Shown: piece by piece, positions 1 to 7,976 of the stretch
Layout: each line of letters starts with the position of its first letter
Numbering within the stretch: position 1 is the stretch's first letter
Source of the DNA: Streptomyces caeruleatus
Lineage (GTDB): Bacteria > Actinomycetota > Actinomycetes > Streptomycetales > Streptomycetaceae
Length of the DNA: 64,000 nucleotides
Direction: 5' to 3'
Assembly: GCF_001514235.1 (NCBI RefSeq)
Contig: NZ_KQ948924.1
Location: forward strand, 487,220-551,219
Translations under genes and position numbers: made by a program
The notes under the pieces: generated by a model
The model's database searches: none
The model's input: only the letters and a program-made list of their open reading frames with translations
What the model was told of the DNA's origin: nothing

Positions 1-519
1 CTCGAAGAAGACGACCGGGTCGTCGCTGCGGATCGCCGCCGCCATCATGCCGACCACGTCGGCGGGGGTCGCCGGTGCGGCGATCTTCAGGCCTGGCACG
101 GTCAGCGCCCAGTTCTCGGTGGCCTGGGAGTGCTGGGCGCCGAAGCCGAGCCCGCCGCCGTTGGCGGTGCGCACCACGAGCGGGACGGTGACCTGACCGC
201 CCGTCATGTACCGCACCTTGGGGATCTCGTTGGCGAGGTAGTCCCAGCAGCAGGCCAGGAAGTCGGAGAACATGATCTCGGCTACCGGTCGCATCCCGGT
301 CATCGCGGCTCCCATGGCCGCCCCGACGATGGCCTGTTCGGAGATCGGCGTGTCCCACACCCGCTTGGGCCCGAACTCCTTGAACAGCCCGACGGTCGTC
401 TTGAACACCCCTCCGGCCTCGCCGATGTCCTCACCCAGGCACACGACGGCCGGATCGCGCCGCATCTCCCGCGCGATGCCCTCGGCGACCGCCTCCCGGT
501 ACGTGATCACGTCCGCCAC
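1..519 (-). CDS. Thiamine-diphosphate dehydrogenase E1 component, beta subunit (N-terminal part)
   Basis: This is the beta subunit of a 2-oxoacid or acetoin-type dehydrogenase E1 enzyme, which pairs with the alpha subunit encoded just upstream. The visible 173 residues begin VADVITYREAVAEGIAREM and include the family signatures GEDIGEAGG, WDTPISEQAIVGAAMG and the aromatic/Gly-rich stretch before FGAQHSQ. The window edge removes the C-terminal half. The start is chosen at a GTG behind a G-rich Shine-Dalgarno stretch; an in-frame ATG at 540 is possible. Either start overlaps the end of the alpha gene, as expected of translationally coupled subunits. The substrate cannot be told from this half. 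An E2 or E3 gene may follow to the left of the window. Confidence 0.88.
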   Translation of the reverse strand, partial: MADVITYREAVAEGIAREMRRDPAVVCLGEDIGEAGGVFKTTVGLFKEFGPKRVWDTPISEQAIVGAAMGAAMTGMRPVAEIMFSDFLACCWDYLANEIPKVRYMTGGQVTVPLVVRTANGGGLGFGAQHSQATENWALTVPGLKIAAPATPADVVGMMAAAIRSDDPVVFFE

Positions 520-1484
520 GCCGCACCCCCGTCCGCCCATACGTCGGTCAGCGCCTCGCGCGGATCGGGCGCGGGCCCCGCCTTCGCCGCCTCGACGGCC
601 TTAGCCACGAGGGAAGTCGCCCGCTCGTCCGCCTCGGCGACCACCGCCTCCGGGACTCCCATCTCGACGAGCCGCCCCCGCGCCAGGTCCAACGGGTCGT
701 GCTTCAGCCAGCGTTCGACCTCCTCGGCCGGACGGTAGGTCGCCGGGTCGGCACGGCTGTGCCCGAAGTGCCGGTAGGTCAGCGCCTCCAGCAGCGCGGG
801 CCCGTCTCCCGCCCGGGCCCGCCCCGCGAGCCGGGCCACCACGTCCTGCACGGCGACGACGTCGTTGCCGTCCACCACCTCGCCCGGGATGCCGTACGCG
901 GGCGCCCGGTCTGCCGCGGGCCGTGGCACGGCCGTGACGTCGGCGATCGGCGTGTACTCCATGTACAGGTTGTTCTCGCAGACGAACAGCACCGGCAGCT
1001 TCCATACGGCGGCCAGGTTGAGCGCCTCGTGGAAGGCGCCGATGTTGGTGGCGCCGTCGCCGAAGAAGGCGACCGCGATCTGCTCGGTGCCGCGCAGCCT
1101 GGCCGACCAGGCGGCGCCGGCCGCCATCGGGAGGTGGGCGCCGACGATGGCGTAGGAGCCGAGCATGCCGGTGGACGCCTTGGTCAGGTGCATGGAGCCG
1201 CCCTTGGCCCCGCACAGCCCCGTGGCCCGGCTCATGAGTTCGGCGAGGCACTCCTGCGGGGTGGCGCCCCGGGCCATGGCGTGATGGTGGCCCCGGTAGG
1301 TGGCGAAGACGTAGTCGTCGGGCCGCAGGGCGGCGCTCGCGCCGACGGCGACGGCCTCGTGCCCGGCGGCGAGGTGGGTGGTGCCCTTGACGAGGCCCTG
1401 CAGGAACAGGTCGTGGGCGGCCTTCTCCGTACGGCGGATGACCATCATCTGCTCGTAGGAGGCGAGGAGTTCGGCCGGTTCCAT
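507..1484 (-). CDS. Thiamine-diphosphate dehydrogenase E1 component, alpha subunit
   Basis: The 325-residue protein is the alpha subunit of a branched 2-oxoacid, pyruvate or acetoin dehydrogenase E1 enzyme, which decarboxylates its substrate using thiamine diphosphate. The cofactor motif starts with GDG at residues 142-144 and ends with NN at 171-172, the classic spacing. TYRGHHHAMARG near residue 62 and GAKGGSMHL near residue 92 are typical of the alpha subunit. Length fits the short acetoin/pyruvate type. Its ATG shares one base (TGATG) with the stop of the M24 gene upstream, and its end overlaps the beta subunit start, so the genes form one coupled unit. The exact substrate is not inferable. 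The neighbouring M24 protein and XRE-cupin regulator suggest a catabolic role. Confidence 0.9.
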   Translation of the reverse strand: MEPAELLASYEQMMVIRRTEKAAHDLFLQGLVKGTTHLAAGHEAVAVGASAALRPDDYVFATYRGHHHAMARGATPQECLAELMSRATGLCGAKGGSMHLTKASTGMLGSYAIVGAHLPMAAGAAWSARLRGTEQIAVAFFGDGATNIGAFHEALNLAAVWKLPVLFVCENNLYMEYTPIADVTAVPRPAADRAPAYGIPGEVVDGNDVVAVQDVVARLAGRARAGDGPALLEALTYRHFGHSRADPATYRPAEEVERWLKHDPLDLARGRLVEMGVPEAVVAEADERATSLVAKAVEAAKAGPAPDPREALTDVWADGGAAWRT

Positions 1485-2821
1485 CAGCCTGCCCCGTTAC
1501 CGCGGGTGGTGTTGAGGTGGGACTGGGACTCGCGTCGGGTGTTCAGCTCGCCGCCCACCGTCCAGTACTTGCGGCCCGCCACCAGCAGTTCCTCCGCCGG
1601 GAACTTGGTGATGACCTCGCAGCCGTCGGCGGTGACGACCAGTTCCTCCTCGATCCGGGCGGCGGACCAGCCGTCGGCGGCGGGCCAGTAGGTCTCCAGG
1701 GCGAACACCATGCCCTCTTCGAGGACCTCGGGATGGTCGAGGGAGACCAGTCGGCTGAAGATCGGCTTCTCCCAGATGGAGAGTCCGACGCCGTGGCCGT
1801 ACTGCAACGCGAACGCGGCCGTCTCGTCGGCGAAGCCGAACTCCTCGGCACTCGGCCAGACTTGGACGATGTCGGCGGTCGTGGCGCCGGGGCGGACGAG
1901 CGCGATGGCCTGGTCCATGTACTCCCGGCAGCGGACGTAGGCGTCGCGCTGGGCGCCGGACGCGCTGCCGACCGCGAAGGTGCGGTAGTAGCAGGTGCGG
2001 TAGCCGAGGTGGCTGTGCAGGATGTCGAAGAAGGCGGGGTCGCCGGGGCGGATCAGACGGTCGCTGTAGACGTGCGGGTGGGGTGAACAGCGCTCGCCGG
2101 AGATCGCGTTGACGCCCTCGACGTACTCGCTGCCGAGGTCGTACAGCACCTTGCTGACGACGCCGACGCACTCGTTCTCGCGCACGCCGGGCCGCAGATG
2201 GCCGTACAGCTCCTCGTACGCGGCGTCCACCATCGCGCAGGCCTGGGTCAGCAGGGAGATCTCGTCGCCGGTCTTGATGCGGCGGGCCTCCAGGAAGACC
2301 TGCTGTCCGTCGACGACGTCGATGCCCTCGGCGCGCAGGGCGGTGAGGATCGGCATCTCGGCGACGTCGATGCCGAGCGGCTCGCCCGCGAGACCGTGCT
2401 CGCGCAGCTCGGCTGCGATCTTCGCGGCCACGTCCTCGGCGATGCCCGCGTCCGGGTGGAAGGCACCGCGCAGGGTCGAGATGCCGGCGCGGGCGCCGGT
2501 CGGCGGGCCGCCCTTGCCGTCGCTGTGGTCGAGCCACGGGTTGTAGAGCTGGTGGTGCCGGGCGGCGGAGCCGAAGTCCCAGACGATCGGTTCGCCGCCG
2601 CGCACCAGCAGGGCGAAACGGATCAGCTTGTCCATCGCCCAGGTGCCGATGTGCGTGGCGGTCATGTAGCGGATGTTGGCGAAGTCGAAAGTGAGCACCG
2701 CGCCGAGCTCGGAGCGGTTCAGGGTCTCGTTGAGGCGGGCCAGCCGCTGCCTGCGCAGCCGGTCCAGGTCGACGCGCTCTTCCCAGTCGACGGCATTGGG
2801 TCCGAATGTGCGGATCGCCAT
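1484..2821 (-). CDS. M24 (creatinase/aminopeptidase P fold) protein with a substituted metal ligand
   Basis: This 445-residue protein has the two-domain M24 architecture: a creatinase-like N-domain to about residue 175 and a pita-bread catalytic domain after it. Aligned by eye to the family pattern DxGxxxxGYxSDxTRT, the stretch beginning FFDILHS keeps the first metal Asp (D266) and GY, but has Cys277 where the second metal Asp should be. The other ligands are present: His343 in YGHGVG, Glu376 in FALET and Glu391 in RIEEELVV. The N-domain phrase TFDFANIRYMT recalls the DMSP lyase DddP branch, so a lyase or hydrolase role is as likely as peptidase. ATG 2821 is preferred to upstream GTGs because a GGGGGTGG Shine-Dalgarno sits six bases before it. 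It is coupled to the E1 alpha gene. Confidence 0.82.
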   Translation of the reverse strand: MAIRTFGPNAVDWEERVDLDRLRRQRLARLNETLNRSELGAVLTFDFANIRYMTATHIGTWAMDKLIRFALLVRGGEPIVWDFGSAARHHQLYNPWLDHSDGKGGPPTGARAGISTLRGAFHPDAGIAEDVAAKIAAELREHGLAGEPLGIDVAEMPILTALRAEGIDVVDGQQVFLEARRIKTGDEISLLTQACAMVDAAYEELYGHLRPGVRENECVGVVSKVLYDLGSEYVEGVNAISGERCSPHPHVYSDRLIRPGDPAFFDILHSHLGYRTCYYRTFAVGSASGAQRDAYVRCREYMDQAIALVRPGATTADIVQVWPSAEEFGFADETAAFALQYGHGVGLSIWEKPIFSRLVSLDHPEVLEEGMVFALETYWPAADGWSAARIEEELVVTADGCEVITKFPAEELLVAGRKYWTVGGELNTRRESQSHLNTTRGNGAG

Positions 2822-2866
2822 GGCGACCACCCCCACTTCGGAGTGAACGACCGTACGCCGCGAGTG

Positions 2867-3577
2867 TCAAGTGTCACTGAACACGAACCAGACGCCCACG
2901 GCCGGTACGTCACCATCATTGCGGTAGCGGTGCGGGGTCGTCGACTCAAAGCAGACCGCGTCGCCGGGGCACAGGGTGTACTCGTCGAAACCGAGGGTGA
3001 GGACCAGCTCGCCCGAGGTCAGGTAGCCGTACTCGGTGCCCGGGTGACGCATGAGGCCGCCGGAGCTGGAGGAGGCGCCGCCCGGCCGGTACGTCACCTG
3101 GAGGAAGTCGACGTCCGTGCCGGGAACATGGCCGAGACGCTCCCACACCACACCCGAGTCCAGCTCCAGCACCTCCCGGTCGTCCGGCGTGACCAGCGGA
3201 CCGATACGGCGACCGGGGTCGGCGGCGAAGGCGGCGAGGGCGTGCAGGACGGTGCCCGGGGCTGCGCCGGGGGCCGTGCTGGGGGCGGCCGTGCTGGGGG
3301 TGGTCGCGCCGGGGGCGGTCGTGCCGGGGGCCGTGCCCTGGAGCGGGGACACGGCCGCGGGCTCGCCCGCGTCGAAGAGCGCCTCGACGGAGATCGCGAG
3401 GGCGGTCGTGATCGCGTACAGCGTGCTCACGGAGGGCTGGCTCTTGCCGGTCTCGATCTGGGAGATCAGGCTCGCCGAAACGCCGACCTCGCGGGCCAGA
3501 GCGCGCAGGCTCATCCCGCGCGCGAGGCGCACCTGCCGGATACGTGCTCCAAGGGGTGGTGCGGCGGCGGGTGACAC
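2867..3577 (-). CDS. XRE-family transcriptional regulator with C-terminal cupin domain
   Basis: The 236-residue protein has an N-terminal helix-turn-helix (about residues 8-62, with [27 protein letters not shown]) and a small cupin barrel at about 150-235. Such XRE-cupin proteins bind DNA as dimers and sense a small ligand through the cupin. The two are joined by a low-complexity Thr/Ala/Pro/Gly linker (about residues 80-107) whose DNA is a set of near-identical 12 to 15-bp units, so its length may vary between strains. The GTG start has GGGAGGAG seven bases upstream. It is the first gene of the unit with the M24 protein and E1 subunits and probably controls them; the gap to the M24 start is about 45 bases. 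Confidence 0.9.
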   Translation of the reverse strand: MSPAAAPPLGARIRQVRLARGMSLRALAREVGVSASLISQIETGKSQPSVSTLYAITTALAISVEALFDAGEPAAVSPLQGTAPGTTAPGATTPSTAAPSTAPGAAPGTVLHALAAFAADPGRRIGPLVTPDDREVLELDSGVVWERLGHVPGTDVDFLQVTYRPGGASSSSGGLMRHPGTEYGYLTSGELVLTLGFDEYTLCPGDAVCFESTTPHRYRNDGDVPAVGVWFVFSDT

Positions 3578-3715
3578 GGACGGCTCCTCCCCCGGTTCTC
3601 GGGAGCATTAAGTCGATGCCCTCAAGTGTGCAGCCTCATTGAACAGCTGGGGCCGGTCACAGCGCCAGACCGGCAGGCAGGCGACCCCTCGCGCCACGCC
3701 CCCCACTGACGAGCC

Positions 3716-4969
3716 TCAGCGTTTCGCGGCTGGGAGCACCGCGCGTACCTCCCACCCGGCCCCGGTGCGTGGTCCGGTGTGCAGTTCGCCGCCCAGTGCG
3801 GTGACGCGTTCCTTGAGGCCGACGAGGCCGAAGCCGCCGCCGTGTGCGGCTGCCGGGAGTTGGGTGCCGCCGCGGCCGTCGTCGGTGACGGAGACTTCCA
3901 GGTGTCCGGCGTCGTCGCGCAGCCGGACCTCGACGTGGGCGGCGTCGGCCGCGTGGCGGCGGATGTTGGTCAGTGCCTCCTGGACGACGCGGAACGCGGC
4001 GGCCTGTACCTCGTGGGGGAGGTCGTCGGTGAGGGCGGGGTCGCGGTGCAGGGTGACCTGCTGGACCGGGCTCGCGAAGCCGTCGGCCAGTTCGGCGATG
4101 CCGGCGAGGTCGCCGACCGGGCGGTGGTCGGCCGCCTCGGTGCCGTCCCCGGTGTGGCGCAGCACGCCGACGGTGCGGCGCATCGAGGCGAGAGCTTCGG
4201 TCGCGGCGCGTTCGATGCCGGCCAGGACCGGGTCGAGCTCCTGCGCCTGGGAAGGGGACTGGGAAGGGGACTGGGACTGAGACTCGGCCCGGCCCGTGGC
4301 CTGAACCTGGGGCTGGGCCTGCGCCATCATGCGGGCCACCTGCGTCTGCACCAGGATCCCGGTGACATGGTGGGCGACGAAGTCGTGCAGGTCGGCGGCG
4401 ATGGCCAGGCGCTCGGCGCGCCGGGTCTCGCTGACGGCGACCGTACGCCGGTAGTCCAGCGAGCGCAGATAGCCCGCGAGTCCGGCGAAGACACCGACCA
4501 GGACCAGGCCGACCACGACGAAGGTCAGCGCCTCGTCGTTCCATGCCCCCAGATACCGGACCGGCAACAGCAGCAGCGCGCCCACATCGAGGGCGCCGCA
4601 CCCCCAGGCCGAGCGGGGCGGGCAGTGCCGTACCGCGACGAACAGCAGGCACAGCAGGATCAGGACCTCGCCCGGCCCGAACAGGTTGGTCGCGCCCGCC
4701 GCGAGCGCGGCCGCCGAGTAGAGGATCGAGGCGAGTGCGGGCACAGCGGTACGCACCCGCGGTGTGAGCCACTCGGGCCGCCGCCCGGCAGGCCACAGCA
4801 CGGCGGACAGTCCCACGAGCAGCATCGCCAGGGTCGGCCAGACGGGGCTCGCGGTCGGCAGCACGCTCGTACCGTCGGCACCCGCGTAGAGGACGTCGAC
4901 GACACAGGCGGCGAGCAGAACGCCGACGGCGAAGCCCCGGGCGCAGCCGCGGGGGGACACGGACTTCAT
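3716..4969 (-). CDS. Two-component sensor histidine kinase (HisKA_3 type)
   Basis: This 417-residue membrane kinase has about five to six hydrophobic segments in its first 170 residues with no large extracellular domain, then a dimerisation/phosphoacceptor region with His195 in ADLHDFVAHH, and a C-terminal ATPase with the N-box (QEALTNIRRHA) and G-boxes (DDGRGG, GGGFGLVGLKER). This is the NarL/DesK-type kinase that phosphorylates LuxR-family regulators. A Gln/Ser/Pro repeat (SQSQSPSQSPSQ) interrupts the region after the His box. The start at MKSVSPRG is preferred to an ATG 63 bases upstream because it directly precedes the first membrane segment. It is transcribed away from its likely partner regulator, across a 328-base gap containing tandem repeats, instead of sharing an operon with it. 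Confidence 0.88.
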   Translation of the reverse strand: MKSVSPRGCARGFAVGVLLAACVVDVLYAGADGTSVLPTASPVWPTLAMLLVGLSAVLWPAGRRPEWLTPRVRTAVPALASILYSAAALAAGATNLFGPGEVLILLCLLFVAVRHCPPRSAWGCGALDVGALLLLPVRYLGAWNDEALTFVVVGLVLVGVFAGLAGYLRSLDYRRTVAVSETRRAERLAIAADLHDFVAHHVTGILVQTQVARMMAQAQPQVQATGRAESQSQSPSQSPSQAQELDPVLAGIERAATEALASMRRTVGVLRHTGDGTEAADHRPVGDLAGIAELADGFASPVQQVTLHRDPALTDDLPHEVQAAAFRVVQEALTNIRRHAADAAHVEVRLRDDAGHLEVSVTDDGRGGTQLPAAAHGGGFGLVGLKERVTALGGELHTGPRTGAGWEVRAVLPAAKR

Positions 4970-5297
4970 GCCGATCACGGTAGGTGAGGCCGGGCAGGGC
5001 GGGATCGGCCGTTCGGCCGAGGGGACGCCCACTGACGTCGGCCGACGCCGGCCTTACGGCCGAGGCGCGCGCCCGGGCGCACGGGCAAGGCTGGAGCCGC
5101 ATCCTCACCACGGACATCGAGCCATCGGGGCATCGGGAGATCGGGAGTACGCGATGCAGCGCAGCAGGTTCCTCGCCGCGGTCTCCGGAAGGCACGAACC
5201 CGCTGGGCGCGACCCACGTAAGGCATGCACCCCCTGGGCGCGAACCCCGTAAGGCATGCACCCCCTAGGCGCGAACCCCGTAAGGCATGATCGAGCC
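4970..5297. other. Divergent intergenic region between kinase and response regulator
   Basis: This 328-base non-coding stretch must hold both divergent promoters. Its right end is occupied by 31-bp tandem repeats. I see no other convincing gene in it; the short open frames read through the repeats and change frame in each copy because 31 is not a multiple of three. Confidence 0.6.
5206..5290. repeat. 31-bp tandem repeat, about 2.7 copies
   Basis: Copies begin at 5206, 5237 and 5268 with an exact 31-base period. Each contains GGCGCGAACCCCGTAAGGCATG followed in the first two by CACCCCCT; the first copy differs at a few bases. The last copy ends seven bases before the response regulator ATG, so the array lies in its promoter or leader. 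The unit contains the 6-base palindrome GCATGC and a TAAGGCAT stretch. Because the period is not a codon multiple, it is not a protein repeat. Confidence 0.85.
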
Positions 5298-5999
5298 ATG
5301 ACCGCCCCGACCCCGCCCGGCGCCCCCATCCGCGTCCTGATCGCCGACGACCAGGAGATGGTCCGCACCGGCTTCCGGTTCTTCCTCAACGCCCAGCCCG
5401 ACATCACCGTGGTCGCCGAGGCCGCCGACGGCGAGGAAGCGGTGACGCTGGCCCGACGGGAGCGGCCGGACGTGTGCCTGCTGGACATCCGGATGCCGAA
5501 GCTGGACGGTCTGGAGGCGACCCGGCTGCTGGCCGGGCCCGAGGTGGCCGACCCGATGCGGGTCGTCGTCGTGACGACCTTCGATCTCGACGAGTACGTC
5601 TACGGGGCGCTGCGCGGCGGCGCGTGCGGGTTCCTGCTGAAGGACTCGGGGCCCACCCTCCTCGCGGAGGCGGTCCGCGCCGCCGCGGCCGGTGACTCGC
5701 TGATCTCGCCGTCGGTCACGGTCCGCCTGCTCAAGCACGTCACCGCCCCGCAGGCCGTCTCCGCCGCGCCGGTGAGGCCGGTCGCAGCCCCCACGGAACC
5801 CCTCACCGACCGCGAACTCGACGTCGTCCGCCTGGTCGCCCTCGGCCGCACGAACGCGGAGATCGCCGCCGAGCTGTACGTCTCCCTGTCCACGGTCAAG
5901 ACGCACCTGTCCAGCGTCCAGCTGAAACTGGCCGCCCGGAACCGCGTCGAGATCGCGGCCTGGGCCTGGCAGCACGGACACGGGCAGCCGGGCGGGTGA
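5298..5999 (+). CDS. NarL/FixJ (LuxR-type) response regulator
   Basis: The 233-residue protein has a receiver domain with the acidic pair Asp17-Asp18, phosphoacceptor Asp63 in CLLDIRMP and the conserved Lys in LLKDSGP, followed by a LuxR-type helix-turn-helix (LTDRELDVVRLVALGRTNAEIA, then STVKTHLSSVQLKL). It should activate or repress genes when phosphorylated, most likely by the divergent kinase at 3716-4969. The ATG at 5298 is chosen because the receiver domain starts twelve residues later; an upstream in-frame ATG at 5256 would run through the tandem repeats. No clear target operator is visible. Confidence 0.92.
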   Translation: MTAPTPPGAPIRVLIADDQEMVRTGFRFFLNAQPDITVVAEAADGEEAVTLARRERPDVCLLDIRMPKLDGLEATRLLAGPEVADPMRVVVVTTFDLDEYVYGALRGGACGFLLKDSGPTLLAEAVRAAAAGDSLISPSVTVRLLKHVTAPQAVSAAPVRPVAAPTEPLTDRELDVVRLVALGRTNAEIAAELYVSLSTVKTHLSSVQLKLAARNRVEIAAWAWQHGHGQPGG

Positions 6000-6108
6000 G
6001 GCGCGGGCCCCGCCGCGGGGGCTCACTCGAACGGGCCGGTGCCGGTGGTGGGCCGCCGGGTGCGGTGGTGCCCTGAGGACATTCGTCACGTTCTCAGGAG
6101 GCACTCCG

Positions 6109-6957
6109 ATGACCCGTCGTCCGACCCGACTCGTCCGCGTCCTCTCCTCGGCCGTGGTCGCGGGCACCCTGGTGACCACGGCGGCCTGCTCCTCCGACGA
6201 GGACAAGGACGGTTCACGGTCCTCGGGCGTCACGGCCTCACCCGCGGCCCGCAAGCAGCCGACCACCTCGCCGGCGACCTCACCCACTGGCTCGCCCAAC
6301 GCGGTCCTCACCGAGTCCGGTGCGCAGACCGCGCTGATCACCGAGGCGGACATCGAGGACGACTGGACGCAGGTCAAGGACACGGAGGCCGAGAACTGGC
6401 AGGACAGCCTGCTCATCGGCACGGTCGACGTCTCGGACTTCCTCACCGCCAAGGCCGACGCCGCCGACTGCCAGCGGCTCATGGACTCCCTCTTCGACGA
6501 CGACCTGCTGGGCAAGCCCTCGGGCGCGAACGCGCTGCGCGGCTTCACCCAGGGCGACTCACGTCTGCTGTACCAGGTCGCCGCGTACGACCGGACCGAT
6601 CCGCAGGGCGCCTTGAACTGGATGGCCGAACTGCCGGACAAGTGCGACCAGTTCACGATGACCGAGAACGGCGAAGAACGCACCGTCCAGGTCGTCGACA
6701 CCTCGCTGCCCGACGTGGGCGACGCCCGTGAGGGCCTGCGCGTGACGGTGCGGGGCGAGACCGACGGCAACGACGCCACGCTGACCCTGGACGTCGCCGC
6801 CGTACGCGTCGGCAACGACGCGATCACCGTCACCTCGGGCGGTCTCGACGGGGACGAGCACGACTCCATGGAGCAGGCGGTGCAGCTCGGCACCCAGCGC
6901 CTCAAGGACGTCCTGGCCGGCAAGACGCCGGCCGCGAGCCCCAGCGAGATCGAATAG
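6109..6957 (+). CDS. Putative lipoprotein
   Basis: This 282-residue protein carries a lipoprotein signal peptide: Arg-rich start, hydrophobic core and the lipobox VTTAAC with Cys27 as the lipidated residue. A Ser/Thr/Pro-rich tether (about residues 28-65) follows and then an acidic globular domain with no motif I recognise. It is expected to sit on the outer face of the membrane. A strong AGGAGG lies seven bases before the ATG. It is monocistronic as far as can be seen. The fold resembles the sensor-like or PknH-like extracellular lipoproteins common in actinobacteria, but I cannot assign a function. Confidence 0.85.
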   Translation: MTRRPTRLVRVLSSAVVAGTLVTTAACSSDEDKDGSRSSGVTASPAARKQPTTSPATSPTGSPNAVLTESGAQTALITEADIEDDWTQVKDTEAENWQDSLLIGTVDVSDFLTAKADAADCQRLMDSLFDDDLLGKPSGANALRGFTQGDSRLLYQVAAYDRTDPQGALNWMAELPDKCDQFTMTENGEERTVQVVDTSLPDVGDAREGLRVTVRGETDGNDATLTLDVAAVRVGNDAITVTSGGLDGDEHDSMEQAVQLGTQRLKDVLAGKTPAASPSEIE

Positions 6958-7100
6958 CGGCAGCTCTCCCTCCTCGCACCGCCCTCCGACCCGCCAACCA
7001 CCCTGCTCGCTCTGCCGATTCCCAGGACAGCGTGATCAACGGGGCGGCACAATGGCGGCGATGGCCGGTTTCGGTCGTGCGTGCGAGGAGAGGACGAGTC

Positions 7101-7910
7101 GTGAGTGATGGCCACACCCCGTCGGGCGGGTCGGCGAGGCTGAACACCGGTGTGGCGCACAACGCGCGCGTGTGGAACTACTGGATCGGCGGCAAGGACA
7201 ACTACGAGGTCGACCAGCAGGTCGGTGAGCAGGTCGCCGGCATGTTCCCGATCATCCGGGACATCGCCCGCGCGGACCGCGACTTCCTCGGCCGGGCCGT
7301 GCGCTTCGTGGCCGAGGAGCGTGGCGTGCGGCAGTTCCTGGACATCGGCACCGGGCTGCCGACGGCGGACAACACCCATGAGATCGCCCAGCGCGTCGCC
7401 CCCGACTCCCGGATCGTGTACGTCGACAACGACCCGATCGTCCTCGTGCACGCCCGCACCCTGCTGACCGGCACCCGCGAGGGCGTCACCGCCTACATCG
7501 ACGCCGATGTGCACGACCCGGACGCCATCGTCGAACGCGCCGCCCAGACCCTGGACTTCACCAAGCCCGTCGCCGTGATGATGCTGGGCATCCTCAACTT
7601 CGTCCTGGACTACGACAAGGCCCGCGAGATCGTACGGCGCGTCCTGGCCGCCGTACCCTCCGGCAGCCACCTGGTCCTGACGCACCCGACCTTCGACTCC
7701 GCGCTCGGCGGCGAGGGCCAGATCCCGGCGATGAAGTTCTGGAACGAGAACGCCACGCCGCCGATCACGGCCCGCAGCGGCCCGGACATCGCCGCCTTCT
7801 TCGAGGGCCTGGAGCTGCTGGAGCCCGGCATGGTGTCCTGCTCGCAGTGGCGGGCCGCCGACTCTCCCGCTCCGGTGCCGCAGTACGGCGCGGTCGCCGT
7901 GAAACCCTGA
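7101..7910 (+). CDS. SAM-dependent methyltransferase, DUF574 family
   Basis: The 269-residue protein begins VSDGHTPSGGSARLNTGV and contains the DUF574 (Methyltransf_19) hallmarks: ARVWNYWIGGKDNYEVD near the N terminus, the SAM-binding loop FLDIGTGLPTADNTHE and the acidic YVDNDPIV strand end. Many paralogs exist in Streptomyces, often near conservons or XRE/DUF397 pairs; their substrates are mostly unknown. The GTG start is favoured by GAGGAGAGGACG just upstream. No obvious operon partner is present: the next gene begins 66 bases later on the same strand and could be co-transcribed. Confidence 0.92.
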   Translation: MSDGHTPSGGSARLNTGVAHNARVWNYWIGGKDNYEVDQQVGEQVAGMFPIIRDIARADRDFLGRAVRFVAEERGVRQFLDIGTGLPTADNTHEIAQRVAPDSRIVYVDNDPIVLVHARTLLTGTREGVTAYIDADVHDPDAIVERAAQTLDFTKPVAVMMLGILNFVLDYDKAREIVRRVLAAVPSGSHLVLTHPTFDSALGGEGQIPAMKFWNENATPPITARSGPDIAAFFEGLELLEPGMVSCSQWRAADSPAPVPQYGAVAVKP

Positions 7911-7976
7911 CGCCCAGCAGGGACCGCACGGACCGGCGCGGACCGGCCGAGCTCGTCGAGGAGACCGGGAGACCGT

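Noticed and set aside
1484..2821. Naming the M24 protein DddP (DMSP lyase)
   Set aside because: Similarity is limited to the N-domain wording and a ligand is changed; no other DMSP genes are near.
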